Source: Lactarius indigo (lineage: Eukaryota > Basidiomycota > Agaricomycetes > Russulales > Russulaceae). From it: DNA of 64,000 nucleotides. Positions within the stretch are counted from its first letter, which is position 1. Every line of letters starts with the position of its first letter. A program made the translations under genes and the position numbers. Shown piece after piece: positions 11,201 to 22,559 of the stretch. The notes under the pieces are model-generated. The model made no database searches. It had not been told where the DNA came from and saw nothing but the letters and a program-made list of their open reading frames with translations. Location of the stretch: positions 372,001 to 436,000 of the forward strand of contig JAFKAC010000038.1 of NCBI GenBank assembly GCA_025766275.1, in the 5' to 3' direction.

Positions 11201-14200
11201 CCGCTCAGCGTCTGTTGTTGGAGAATGCCCGTCTTTTGAATCTCTGGGCCAGCCTCTTTGAGGGGTGGACGAACGACATTTTGGAACAGAAACCTAGCGC
11301 GATTCCTGAAGAACAGATCCCCATTATCTCAGCGAGGCTAGACGAGGTCGAGGCTGGCGCTCTATTTTTACTTTGCTACTCCTCCCGCCCTATGTACACG
11401 ATAGGGGTGAAGATGTTGCGTTTACTTCGTCCAGTTACAATCCATCTATCGTCAGTGCTCAAGATCGGTGCTGAGACGCCCCGACTCCATATTATCGATG
11501 CCTTGTACAACAAGTCGCAGACCAACATGGTGTTGGAAGGCTACAACCACGTTCTGGAACCCGACGATGTCAAACGTGCCAAATTATGGCGAGATTCGGC
11601 CGAGGATGCACTGCTAGAGCTTGCAGAAAGTGAAGACGTCCGGGATAGGACTCTCTGGCAGTGGGTCTTCCCTGGCGTCTTGCAAATCCTAGTTGCGGAA
11701 AGTTCCGAACGCCAACCCAACTCGCTGTGGATCCTGCGAGAAAGCCTCATTGCTGCTGCCTCAAGGTTTCATCCCACGATCGCTGTCATGGCTGGTCTTG
11801 TCCCCAAAATGCCCTCTACTTCGCAACCTCGAGTCGGCGTGGTCGAGCGTGAGGGTCTCAAACTCTTTGGAGAAAACAAGTTTCTACCTGGACAATGGTA
11901 CATGTGGACGAAGGTCTTGTCGTCTGTAGCCTCAGTCGTGGAGAACCGACCCGCCCTCATCGAGCGTAGCCATAGTCGGGTTCCATCGGACGCCAGCTTC
12001 GATCGCGAGCGGCTCACAACTACCCGTGGCCTTATTCGTTACCTTACTCCCTTCCTGGACTCAGAGCTCTCGCTTTTCCGCGACGCCGCCGTCTTTTGTA
12101 TAAGCTCTTTTCCTGTAGCGGGGTACTCGCAATTATTGGAGGATCTCGGTCTCCTTCTCCATCGTCAGTTCTTAGATGATCCGAGGATCGGAGATCTAAG
12201 GCTGAAGGCTGTTCAGACCTTTTCCCCTGAGCGCGGTCGCAGACAAGAACGTCTGTATACCGCCGTTGCTCGCATTTATTTCCTTACCGCACATTACTTG
12301 CAAGACCAGCGTTCCCCCGTACGCCAAGCGGCACTGTCACCAGTGTTGCGATTCGTCCGCAACACCCAAGCGTTCTTGACATCACCGGAGTCAAGAGACA
12401 ATTTCAAGCTCCAGAGGCTTAGGCGTTATTTCTGCGGAACAGTTGAAAGACTGTTTGACGGACTCAGCGGCCTTAGTGATACAGATCGCTTCATCCCCGC
12501 CAAGACCCACCTTTCCCTTTATCGTCTATGTGAAGAGTGGTGTCAACTTGGGCATCAGTCGGAGATAGTCAAGCAGCGCCTTATTTACATGCAGCGCTCG
12601 GCGACTGAGGCCGTTTCTTCCCCGTCGGAAAGAGGAGAGGCCGTGATCCTCTTCCAAAAGGAGACAAAGCTACTGTCTAAGGCAGCCACTGCTGCTATGG
12701 CGTCTCTCTGCGTAGGTGTCCTTATTGATGATAGGCGCAAATGTCTAACACCGTATTAGGCAAGAGCGTACTTTCAGCCTGATATGTCCTCAGCGTCTCC
12801 TACGGATGGACTTCCGGAATACACGAAAGCCCTGACTCCGAAGGAAACGCTGGACCGTATACACTCTGTGCTAACATCCATGGACGGGACTATCTTGGCC
12901 AGCGGAAAGTTCGTGCTACCTCGTGTAAATCTTGCTCGGTCGTTAATTATTCCCACAGGAAAGCACTCAAATCGCTCTTGACCCATAACAACGTGCAGGA
13001 CGACGATCTTACGAGTGAAGCACTGCAACTCGCATTTGTGACTGCGCGAGAACTCGACACAAGCAACACACGCTTTTTCGAGGTGGTCGCAGATTTGGTT
13101 TCTCAATTTCCAAACCACGGATTCCACTTCGAGGAAACAATCTGCCTGGGCTTGTCTAACCTTTGTCACCCTCTTCATCCCGTCCGCCATCGTGCACTCC
13201 AACTTCTCGAGGCCGTACATCAGCGGGCGTCCGGCATGCTTTCTCTCACTCAATTTGAGGCCACTGTGGGGAGCTCTACGCCAAGCACGTACTTGCGTGC
13301 CCATCGCCTCATATCCGACGTCCTCGCTGGCGAACACCCAGAGGACGCCATGAGAGTCCTTTCGTCTTTTGCAAAGTGGCTGCCTCGCGTGTTTAGCGTT
13401 TCTGCGAGCCCGTTGACGCTGCTCCAGAGTCTGGAATACTGGAGTCCGAACGTCAACCTTATGGAGGACAAGTCGAACCTTTCACACGAAGGGCGGATGA
13501 CACTGTTACACCTAATGTCCCTCACTTTGCGTTACGCGGACAGTTTTCCCGAACAAGTCGAGGTGCTTTGGACACGCTTAGTAGACGCCCCATATCAGTC
13601 GAATGGCCATGCTACTGTCCGTTTCCTACTGGAACAGTCACAGAAAGTTGGCAGCATCGCTTACATTCGGTGTGCAACGAAGATCGTGGCTTGCTTATCT
13701 CACTCCGTTATCGGACGCAGCGCCATGAAGGATTTGTGCAGCGTCATAGAGCCGGCCCGCATGTTACCCAGTATCGAACACAAGTTGGCGTTTCCAGAGC
13801 AAAGCGATATCGAATTATGGTCCGAGCTAGGCGCACTTTTCTCCGAACAACCTCGACAGTCGTTGGGTGCTGGCCAGTTTGCGCTACTATTCCTTTCTGA
13901 TGTTGCCCTAGAACGTAGCTGGGAATTTCAAGAGGAATTACCGACACTGCTGCATGCCATTTTCACACATTTGGACCACCGATTACCCTTCGTACGAGAT
14001 TCTGCGAAGAGGATGCTGGTCCAATTACTACGCTCCTGGCTACCCGGATACGATGAACTTCCCGATCGTTTGAACTACCCTAGCCGATCTATTCTGACAT
14101 CTTTCGTAACGGAACTTGAGCAAGAGTTGGACGACGCTCTTTGGAAAGAGGAGGACAGTAGTAGCCAAGTGGAACCCAAGATGCAAAAATTGTGTTCGCG

Positions 14201-15818
14201 GATCCTTACGCTCCTTATCCCGCTGCACCCCAAGCTGGCTGAACGTTGGGGTTCGTTGGCACTCCTGTGGGGAACCGCGTGCTCCATTCGGGCCATAGCT
14301 TTTCGCTCCTTACAGATTTTCAGGGCATTGCTCCCTGGCACAACATCGAGCGATTTGGCACTATTACTAGCGCGACTCTCAAATACGATCTCGGCTCCCG
14401 AGGAGAACATAAGGTCTTTTAGCAATGAATTGATCCGTACCCTGAAAGTACTGGGTTCATGCGACTTTCTCGACGCGTCTCTTCTGCCACAAATGTTTTG
14501 GTGTGCCCACGCATGCCTGTCAACTACGGTCGAAGCTGAATTTCTTCAAGGCATCGCTTTCTTGGAGTCGGTATTGGGACATCTGGACCTGGACGACGAA
14601 CACACAATCAATACTCTGATATCCCAACGTCCAGCCGAGTGGATGGGTACGAGCTCCCTCCAGCCACCCTTACTTATTGGCCTGCGCTCTTCCGTGACGA
14701 GCAACGCAACCTTCAAAATGTTGCAAACGCTTGCAAAAGTCAAAGATAGCAACATCGCCGATCCGACCCGCGGTCGCGTTCGCGACCTTTACACGGTTGC
14801 GTTGCCATGGTGCTATCGGTCCATGACCGAAGAGACGATAGACCCTGCGTTGCAAGACTTTGCTCAGGACGTAGGTTCTTTGGCAGATGAAGAAAGGCGA
14901 ACTAGCATCAGTCGCATCATGGCCTCGTTCATCAAGAGACGTTTTCGTACCAAGGAGGACTTCCTTCGGCAATCTGTGGCTAGTCTCCGGGAACACTATG
15001 GTGAGGAGGACTGGACAGAGGTTGTTACCTTACTTGTCGGCCTGGTGCTTAACTCGGAAAAGTGGCTGCGAGTATCGGCGTTGCAAATCTTGAAGGTCTT
15101 GTTCCAGCAAAGAGAGACGAGAAACCCAGTGGAGCTCCTGGGCTCTGAACTACTAATGCCGTTACTTCGCCTATTAGAGACCGACTTGGCACCTGCGGCT
15201 TTAGAAGTGTTGGAGGAGCCTATGACCATCTCAGGCGGTCCACCAGCCAAACAGGTTCTAAGGATGAGCCTCCAAATGAAGTCCTTGGTCAAGGACGTCG
15301 AATCTGTGACCGACGTATTTGGTATCCCCGAAGAGTCTGGTTGGTGCGTCGCTCGGCCTGAACGCTCTCAAGAAATCTGTCGCACGAATATAATGGCGGT
15401 TTTCGAGACGTGCAAGGTCCCTTCACGACCGTCGCAAATACATTTCGAACCAGATGATATGGAACGTCTGGCGTCGCCAGCTCCATCAGAAGATGACCTA
15501 GGCGGCCTGGTCCGGAATCTTCATGAACTTAGTTCATTCTTCCAAGGAGATAACCCGTCTGCGGAAGCTGTGCCATCGTTAACATTACCTAGCCAACAAC
15601 TCGAGGCCCGAGTCGCCGCCATCTTAGCAAAGTCCACAGAACTCTCAAGCGACATTCCACAAACGCCGTTTATTGACGTGTTCCGCGTCGACAGCGTGAC
15701 CACCTTTGGAGACGACAGGTCTGATGACGAGAGCGATTACAGCTCGGATTCGGACGCGTTCGTTTATGACTCACCCGAGGCATTGCGGGCAATCCGAGGC
15801 ACGAACGGGTTAAGATGA
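8227..15818 (+). CDS. Cell morphogenesis protein, Furry/Mor2/Pag1(Tao3) family, 2,404 aa
   Basis: A giant HEAT-like scaffold of the RAM/MOR network that works with NDR kinases in polarised growth. My splice model has eight exons: 8227-8260, 8313-9133, 9184-9777, 9836-9973, 10031-10231, 10294-12711, 12760-12908 and 12959-15818. It totals 7,215 nt, an exact 2,404 codons plus stop. The start ATG gives MSESGIQITIPDLTDDDF across intron 1. Residues about 20-250 are Ser/Pro-rich and disordered. Family blocks follow: AEYALHAVFMRFATTAEHKV, IQIKVWPPESFEEGAEF (joined across an intron, supporting it), and PVMNGMMRLIWTYIFRCRES. The long remainder is helical. The C-terminus is acidic (DDESDYSSDSDAFVYDSPE), as in fungal relatives. 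All junctions keep frame and no break was found. It converges with MLH1 downstream. Confidence 0.93.
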
Positions 15819-16254
15819 AGCAACGACTTTACACATCTTCCATTTGTGCGTCACACACGTTTTACGAATGCCCGACCTGAATTAACTCCAAATAGAACGT
15901 GCAGGCACGTTACATTCCCTTTACACTACTCCTGACGACACGAACGATTTCACTGTTTCGGCTCCCTCTTTAACAATCATTTCTTTATCGTCTACATCAC
16001 GTCATCATTGTTTCTCGTCGCTTTGCATCGTTTCGTTAGAATTCTCACCGCATCAATCTTTGTCTTTGTCTCTCTTGCTGTCTGTCGTCTGCCACCCGAG
16101 CGACCACGTACTCACGTCATCTCATGTCTCAAGTCCTCGATTGTCTCGATCACCTCCCTTTGCATATCAAGAATAGACAGCCTAGCATTATTCCGAGGAG
16201 TGTTTAATGTAAATTATAGTTCATAATAAGAAAAAAGACAATTTAACTCCTCCC
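15819..16254. other. Convergent intergenic, 436 bp
   Basis: Shared 3' region of the Furry/Mor2 gene (plus) and MLH1 (minus). Contains an AT-rich stretch at about 16200-16245 that could serve 3'-end formation on both strands. No gene seen. Confidence 0.5.
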
Positions 16255-19180
16255 TCAACACCGCTCAAACACGCGGTATAAATCCGGCAGGCTCGCAATT
16301 TGCACGACGTCTCGCGTCAGGAGAGATTTGGGAGCAGTTAGGTAGCGTTTCATTGCCGGAAAGAGAACATGCTCGATCTGCCACTTCTCTGAGGCTTCCT
16401 GCTGCGTGGCAGGGTGGCCGTCTTTGTCTCTTTCAATCCTTTCATCGTCTTCGTCGTGCTCAGCAGCGACCGAGGAAACAGTAGCCAGTGGGCCCGAACC
16501 TGGCACGTAAAAATACGCGAGCTCCCGCAGAAACGAATCGAAGCATTCTCGCTCATTGTTCCAGTTGACCTTGGGTATCATTCCATCAGCTGGGCATCCG
16601 GCCAGAAGAAGTGGTGAGCTCACTTGTGGACCAAGTCGCATAAGAAACAGTGGGAGCTTGTCCAAGTTTGGAGTGAGGTCGTGGATCAGCAGGGGTAAGC
16701 TATCGACCATTCCTTCAGTAGTGATACCCAATGAGAAGTACTCTCTTAGCATATCTCTTCGAGATATAAGGATATGCGTGATCGACTGCGTGAACAATGG
16801 TAAGTCGAGAGACAAAAGGGAGAGGAGAAGTACTGACGTCGACGATCTGTGGTTTCGTTAGCCTGCTGAGGTCCGTATTCTTCTCTGCATCAACTGCCAA
16901 CTTTATTAGTGGAGACAGCGGTGCAGGCGGATCCAGTTTAAGCCTTGCGAAATTGCCGAACTGACGCAGGCCGAGCTGGTAAAACAGCTCTTCCCTGATC
17001 AACGGCAGTTAGTAAATTCACACAGATAGATCCCGTCAAGGAAAAACCTACGCTAATGCTCCGTGGTTGACCAGATACAACTTTGTAGAGACTTGTACAA
17101 CACTGAGCTCGCAGACGAGGTCTACGACGCCGACAAAGACGTGTTTTTGAAGGATTTCCGTCAATTCTGCATTGGACACGTCAGTCATAGTCGTGTCATA
17201 CCACAACGGGACTCTGCGCACCCGTGTGCTTCCCCTTTTTGACATTATCCCTCAAGGTCGATACGCTTGTCAAATAGCAAGTAGATTGCTGAATCTCCCT
17301 AGTCTTTCTCCTTTCCTTTACGACCTCCGTGCCCTGACGCGCAGAGGGGTTACCGTGATCCCCAGATTGCGTTGGAGTTGGGAGAAACATCGAGTCGAGC
17401 GTTCGGTCCGCACCAGATGTACGGACCTTGTGCTGTGAGAGGATCTTCTTGGCAGCGGCAGGGGGACCGGGTGGGGGAGTAGATGATGCAGCATCACTCC
17501 CTGCGCTGTTTTCGTGCGCTCTCTCCTTTCCTTTGCCGGTGCCTGCAGAGGCGACGCCTCCAGTGAGCAGAGTCTAGATAGAGACTAGTTCATGGCGAGG
17601 TGAGAGAGTAAGTGATGCGCGCCACCAACCTGGTATTCAAACGTCCGCTCCCCGGACTGGGCGAGCTTGGCCTGGATAGCATCCGCTATAGACTCGGTGA
17701 TCCCCTCTTCTTCCAAAAAGTGAACCTCGCGTTTGGTAGGATGCACGTTGACATCGACCGTCGTGGGGTCGAGTTGTATGCTGAGGAACCTTCGTTGGCT
17801 TTGCCCAAAACTGCAGAGAAGAGGAACTTTACCTGAGGTAAATAAACGGCGATGTGCCTTTTGGAAGAACGCCAGTGTAGCATGCTTCTATTGCCTTCTT
17901 TATTCGTGAGGACTCTACCAGACGATCTAGAAATGTCTCAGACGACAGAACGCACAACGAGTGAAGAGGTGATTACTGTTTATGAACAACAAAAAGACCA
18001 TTTTCTTGGAGTGATAGTTTGCGTTGGTAAAGTGCGCTTGGGCTATCCAGCTGCCATCTTCATTAGACTTGCCCGTTCCTGGTCCACTGTTGTCTGCATC
18101 GCGCTTTCGTTTTTTGGTTTTTGGAGGGGAGACCTCGACACTGAGCAAGTCCTTGGCTACGCCCTGACCGTATAACAAGCGAACTGCCTGCTTAGTCGTG
18201 GAAGACGGGGTAGATAGATCAGGAGCCGAAGTGCCGACCTTGTAGAATACGCGATTGATGACCTCAGGTACAGATATACGAGAAGTAGTCTACGCACTTT
18301 TTTGCAGAGAAACGAAACGCCGGCATTGTGGATGGCGTATTTGGTGACAACATCCAACATGCGCGCGTATTCCTCAGAAGAGCTCCGGAGCGCAGATAGG
18401 CGGGCAGGTACGTTGTAGAATAAGTTCTCTACCTGCATACACGCATGTTACCCGTGAGTGCAAGGCAGACAACCAGTAACACTTTCATACGCACCGTGAC
18501 GGTTGTCCCATCGTTCCCAGCGCATGGCTTGGGATCCACGCTCGACCCTTTTGGGGTGGGCACCATTTCTCCGTCAATGTATATAGATCTATGAAACCCA
18601 TGAGGTCGTAGCTTCAAATGAAATATCTCCAGTACGCACTTCCATGCACAAGCGTCTTTCTTGGTCTTTGTGACGACTGTCAAGTTGGCGATGTGCGATA
18701 TGGACGCCAGGGCCTCCCCACGAAAACCATAAGTGGTGAGATGAGACAAGTCAGAAAACTTGGAGAGCTTAGAGGTCGTGAAACGGTGAGCGAGTATAGG
18801 AAGATCTGATTTCTATGCCATGATCGTGGTAAATTTAGCGGCCATACCTCTACAGAGTTGAACGAGACGGGCTCGCCTTTATTCCGCATCCATTGTCCTG
18901 TATCTGAAGTAGTTTCATCCCACCATCCTTGACAGTGATGCGAATGGATGTAGCCCCAGCATCCAGGCAGTTTTCAAGTAATTCCTTGAGGGCAGAGGCC
19001 GGTCTATGTATAATCTGAGGGGAGGCAAGTCAACGACGAGACAGGAGTGTCAACGGATCGACGAAAATGAACGCTCAATACCTCACCCGCGGCTATACGA
19101 TTGATAACTGACTCCTGCAACCGGCGAATGGGCCGTGGCTCCAGTTGAACCTCGCTGACAGGTGTGGGCTCTTCAGACAT
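16255..19180 (-). CDS. MLH1: DNA mismatch repair protein Mlh1
   Basis: MutL-family GHKL ATPase, the common subunit of the eukaryotic MutL heterodimers in mismatch repair and meiotic recombination. The start at 19180 reads [11 protein letters not shown] and reaches VINRIAAGE, the ATPase motif I region, then [18 protein letters not shown] and IQDNGCGIK (ATP lid start). Further exons give [42 protein letters not shown] with [10 protein letters not shown], and the transducer region up to [16 protein letters not shown] Ser/Pro linker leads to the C-terminal dimerisation domain, ending in FERC at the stop (16255-16257), the Mlh1 hallmark. It has many short introns, one of them GC-AG (listed separately). 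All expected motifs are present. It is divergent from the CBS gene. Confidence 0.95.
18813..18876 (-). other. Non-canonical GC-AG intron in MLH1
   Basis: The only splice that joins the motif GCGIK to the conserved [15 protein letters not shown] block in frame uses a GCGAGC donor (first intron base 18876) and a TAG acceptor (last base 18813), 64 nt long. A nearby GTATGG donor leaves an in-frame stop. The call is inferred from reading frame and family conservation. Confidence 0.75.
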
Positions 19181-19472
19181 ATGCTGTCATGTGAACGAAA
19201 TTTAGAGTAGGTCAGTATTGTACAGGCGCTAGTCCCCGCTTCGAGTCGCCGTAATCCCGGTATTGCCGCCACTGGTTGGCAATAGTGACTAGTCATTCTC
19301 CCACAATTTACGAAAAAAGGAGCTTGTTATGGAGTAGTATAGGTCTAATTTGAGTTGAGCAGCAGGACCCGAATACACGACTGATTGATCCCGTATGTAA
19401 CTTCCGCTTCGGTCGCGACTCGGAAGAGCCGCTCACATACGCTGGTCCCGTCCCTCCTCTCCCCCTACCTCC
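19181..19472. promoter_or_regulatory. Divergent promoter region of MLH1 and the CBS gene
   Basis: These 292 bp lie between two divergent start codons. No distinct TATA box was found. A pyrimidine-rich tract (about 19443-19470) precedes the CBS start. Confidence 0.4.
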
Positions 19473-20264
19473 ATGGCCACCACAACGGAAAACACGAACA
19501 ATTCTTTTCGAGCACTGCCCAGCAGCGACGGGCCTGTACTTCCACCCCCAGACCAGTATCGTGGCGCAGTCGTAGAGGTGCGTAGACGGGTCTTTCTCGC
19601 CTTCTCGCCTTGCCCCGCTAATCTACTTTCAGGACCTCCAACTTCCACCGGCATTCTCTCTTCCTAAATCGGAGCTTATCGCGCGTGCAATAGAACTCGC
19701 CTACGATCGTGACTTCTCACATATTCCGTACGTCCACCCAGGGCTCTCCTCGTTCGCTACACGCCGCTAATCACAACAACCAGGGTCCTCGGGAAGCATC
19801 GAAACCTCTTGGGATATATCGAAGTTGCAACGCTGAAGAAGAAATGGGAAGCTGGCGAGGTCAATCCTGTGGGTATTTTGCCCTCCCGAATGGCAGAACG
19901 AGAATGCGAGCTCAAACAAGATGTCTTATCCATAGACAGACACAATCGCGTCCTGCATGACCAAGTTTAATCGCTCCCCCACAACAAACCCGTACACGGT
20001 CATCACTCCTGATACCCCACTGGCCGAGCTAGAAAGCTTCCTAAGGAATCACATCTTTGCGCTCAGCACGTACTTCTTCTCTCGTATACGAAACGTGCTC
20101 ACTCCGTACTCCCCTTAGTTACAGATTATGAGCGCAAATTCGTCCTTGGTGTGGCGACATCTCAGGACCTAGAGGTGAGCCGCCCATCCACGCATTCCGG
20201 TGATTCACTCGGTTCTGACCCGAGCTCACGTCACCAGGCATTCGTTTCGCGGCGTGGCATCTGA
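19473..20264 (+). CDS. CBS-domain protein
   Basis: A small protein built mainly of CBS motifs, which usually bind adenine nucleotides and act as energy or ligand sensors. Exons 19473-19577, 19633-19727, 19784-19868, 19936-about 20070 and two short 3' exons read MATTTENTNNSF, LPKSELIARAIELAYDRDFS, VLGKHRNLLGYIEVATLKKK, then TVITPDTPLAELESFL, ERKFVLGVATSQDLE and the end AFVSRRGI-stop. The pattern of helix, xxVLxxxxNLLGYI strand and xxTPLAELxxFL marks a tandem CBS pair. The intron after ALS/ALI near 20070 keeps frame only with a GC donor, so that junction is tentative. Similar proteins are widespread in fungi but mostly unstudied. Confidence 0.85.
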
Positions 20265-20696
20265 TATGATTACTTGGCATCTATCTTGATCTTGTTCATT
20301 ATCTACAGGGATTTGTAATTTAAGTCCATGTTTCGCCAATGACGCACACAACGTAGAAGCTTGTTTGGAACAAAATAGCTTGTACACCAGTGAGAAGTGG
20401 AAGCAGAACCCCATGACCACGGTTTAGGTAACGTGTCGGAAGTCGTGCACTATGTCATTAGGATTCGACCTTGATAGCATAACTCGGCTAATTCGAAGTC
20501 AATTCGTGGACGTCTGAAAGACCGTAGGAAACATGCCAAAGCGGAAGGTTTTGTCGAAGGTAGCGACAACGACGCAGTATAGGAAGCACGGTATGTCCCA
20601 ATTGATGGGATACAGTGCATGAAGACAACAATATAAATGGAACCAACCAAGGAGAGCGACGACAAAGCTATTAGACCACGACCTCGAGAGCAGCGA
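20265..20696. repeat. 3' flank of family copy A (also found beside B and C)
   Basis: No gene. The segment from about 20370 (GAGAAGTGGAAGCAG... to ...GGTTTAGGTAACGTGTC) and the part before the stop of copy A resemble sequences at 24821-24885, 25012-25075 and 25740-25960 (near copy B) and 27700-27960 (near copy C), so the tandem duplication unit includes this 3' flank. Confidence 0.65.
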
Positions 20697-22078
20697 CTAT
20701 TCAAAACCATCTAGTTCCGTTGCCGGCAAATTTCTGAAGTCTTCGTCTGGTTCGCACAGTACCCTCTTGTCTACCCTTCTCCCAATCACTGAGCGCCTGA
20801 TCGTACCTTCCCATTTCTTGAACCACCGGCCCTCTCTCTCCCCAATTAGCATCCTTGGTCCATCTACCGTCTCGTGGATTTCGGGGACAGTGCCAGGAAG
20901 CACTCCATCATATGACACTTGCGCCCACCGTTTGAGTGCATATGCACCGCCTCCGACTGCCCAGCGACCACCACCGCGGGGATGTAAGCGTTGGAATAGC
21001 CATATGCATGGATAGATTAGCGTAATAATGAGCAAGAATTTGATCCACGGATTTGAGATGGCTCGCGAAATGCGCATATCCGGGCGCACAATCACTGTAC
21101 TGTTTCTGGACTGAAATTCGACTTCGACATGGTCACCGTGGTAGTGTGTAGACTTGATGGCTTCGCGAATGGCCGCCTCGAGAGTGTTGAGGTCCCAGCC
21201 GTATACGACCTACAATTAGTCAGTTCACGCGACAACTAGAAAATGTAAACCACACCTTTCTGTATATGAATTCTTTGAAGATCTTTCGACTTTGGCAGTA
21301 ATCGTCTGCCCACTGCCGCAGAGTCCAGGAGGATTGGAGAACATCGACGCGATGAGGCTGCTCGACCGCACCAATCGGAAAACTGGAAAGCCGCTCCTTC
21401 GCGACCCATGGCGGTAGGCCACGTGAACGTCGCTCCGCCAGCCACGCCCCGAATGAGTCAACCATAGCGCCGTCCGCCTTGGTCGCTTCTCCAGGGGGTC
21501 CTACTTCCTTGCTCATGCGACCCCTATAAGCGGGCTCTTCGTCTCCTACCGTCCACTGTGTCGCACGGGGCGGGACTTGATGCTCGATCGTGAAGTCAAA
21601 ATCAGTGACAGTTTCGGTATCATACTCTGTATCCGTGCGTCGGCGGCCCTGCGAGTCGGTCCTTTCAACCAGACGGGAACGGGTTTCTTTGTGCGTGCCG
21701 CGGCAATGAATGAAGAAGGTCGGAGGTGTCTCTGCCTGTGAAAGCAAGAAACGATAGAGTGCCTCACCTGTGAGACCGAAACAATATGTAGCCGCACAAC
21801 ATGAGCGACCACCATGACGCACCGTCTTCGTTAAGATGGCGGTCATGAGAGACGATCTCGCCATTCTTCGACACCCAATGCTCTGCTTCATATGGTGTAA
21901 ACTCGGGGGGCTCCTCCCCACCTTCTGGGAAGGGCTCAGGGAATTTGTCAATATCGATGACGAGGTGCCCAACACTCTCTTCAAAGGATGGAGGTGCGAC
22001 CTCAGAAGGTCCAGCTCCACTATTATGCAATAGGGGTTGTTGGGAAACTGGGTCTTTGCTTGGGGATAGAATCAACAT
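20697..22078 (-). CDS. Tandem membrane-protein family, copy A (intact, 426 aa)
   Basis: Three exons (22078-21823, 21767-21256, 21209-20697) total 1,281 nt, exactly 426 codons plus stop. I do not recognise the function. The N-terminus is short and polar, then conserved acidic/Pro-rich motifs follow (FPEPFPEGGEEPPEFTPYEA; SKNGEIVSHD). The second exon gives LYRFLLSQAETPPTFFIHC and the segment TDFDFTIEHQVPPRATQW, then RGLPPWVAKERL. The third carries a single hydrophobic span at about residues 310-330 (WIKFLLIITLIYPCIWLF), an Arg/Gly-rich patch, and WFKKWEGTIRRSVIGRRVD at the C-terminus. Such proteins are common, and often expanded, in Agaricomycetes as uncharacterised proteins (from memory). Closely related copies lie at 25973 and 28012. 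Confidence 0.82.
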
Positions 22079-22379
22079 GATAGTCGTTGGCCGATAAATG
22101 CAGCTGACGCAAAGTGCGACCGACTGATACTACTGTACAAGCCTGAGAATAAGCACCGCCACAGGAACCAGTGTTATCAATTTACACTACTGTACTATAA
22201 CGGGCCTGAGTCTGACAAAGACCCTCATGCAGTACTCATATAATTAACAGATGCACCGATATCGTGGGCAATGTTCAGGAGCAACAGCTCAAGGGAGCTG
22301 TGTCGACTCACCGCCGCCTAGGGGTAGGTTGGCTGATTGCAGAGGCAGCAAACGAGAGGGGGCAGAGGTACGGGGGGGC
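22079..22379. promoter_or_regulatory. Promoter-side flank of copy A
   Basis: The first 120 bp upstream of copy A match the upstream flanks of copies B (from 27366) and C (from about 29390), and the block at 24528-24650 inside the inverted repeat, so a duplicated promoter is likely. The last 60 bp (G-rich, ending in a run of seven Gs at 22372-22378) abut the left arm of the inverted repeat. Confidence 0.5.
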
Positions 22380-22559
22380 ATCTCACGATGGAGGGTCAAA
22401 ACGATCTATTCTTCGCTATTTATGTAGCGGTCCCTCGCCATATTCCTACTTTGGTCGTAGGGGGGGACAGGCGGCTGTGTCTACGTGTCTATAGGGGAAA
22501 GCTAGTACTATGTTCACATTGGCGCGTCCTTTACAGGATGCCGGCAACTGAAAGAGTAC

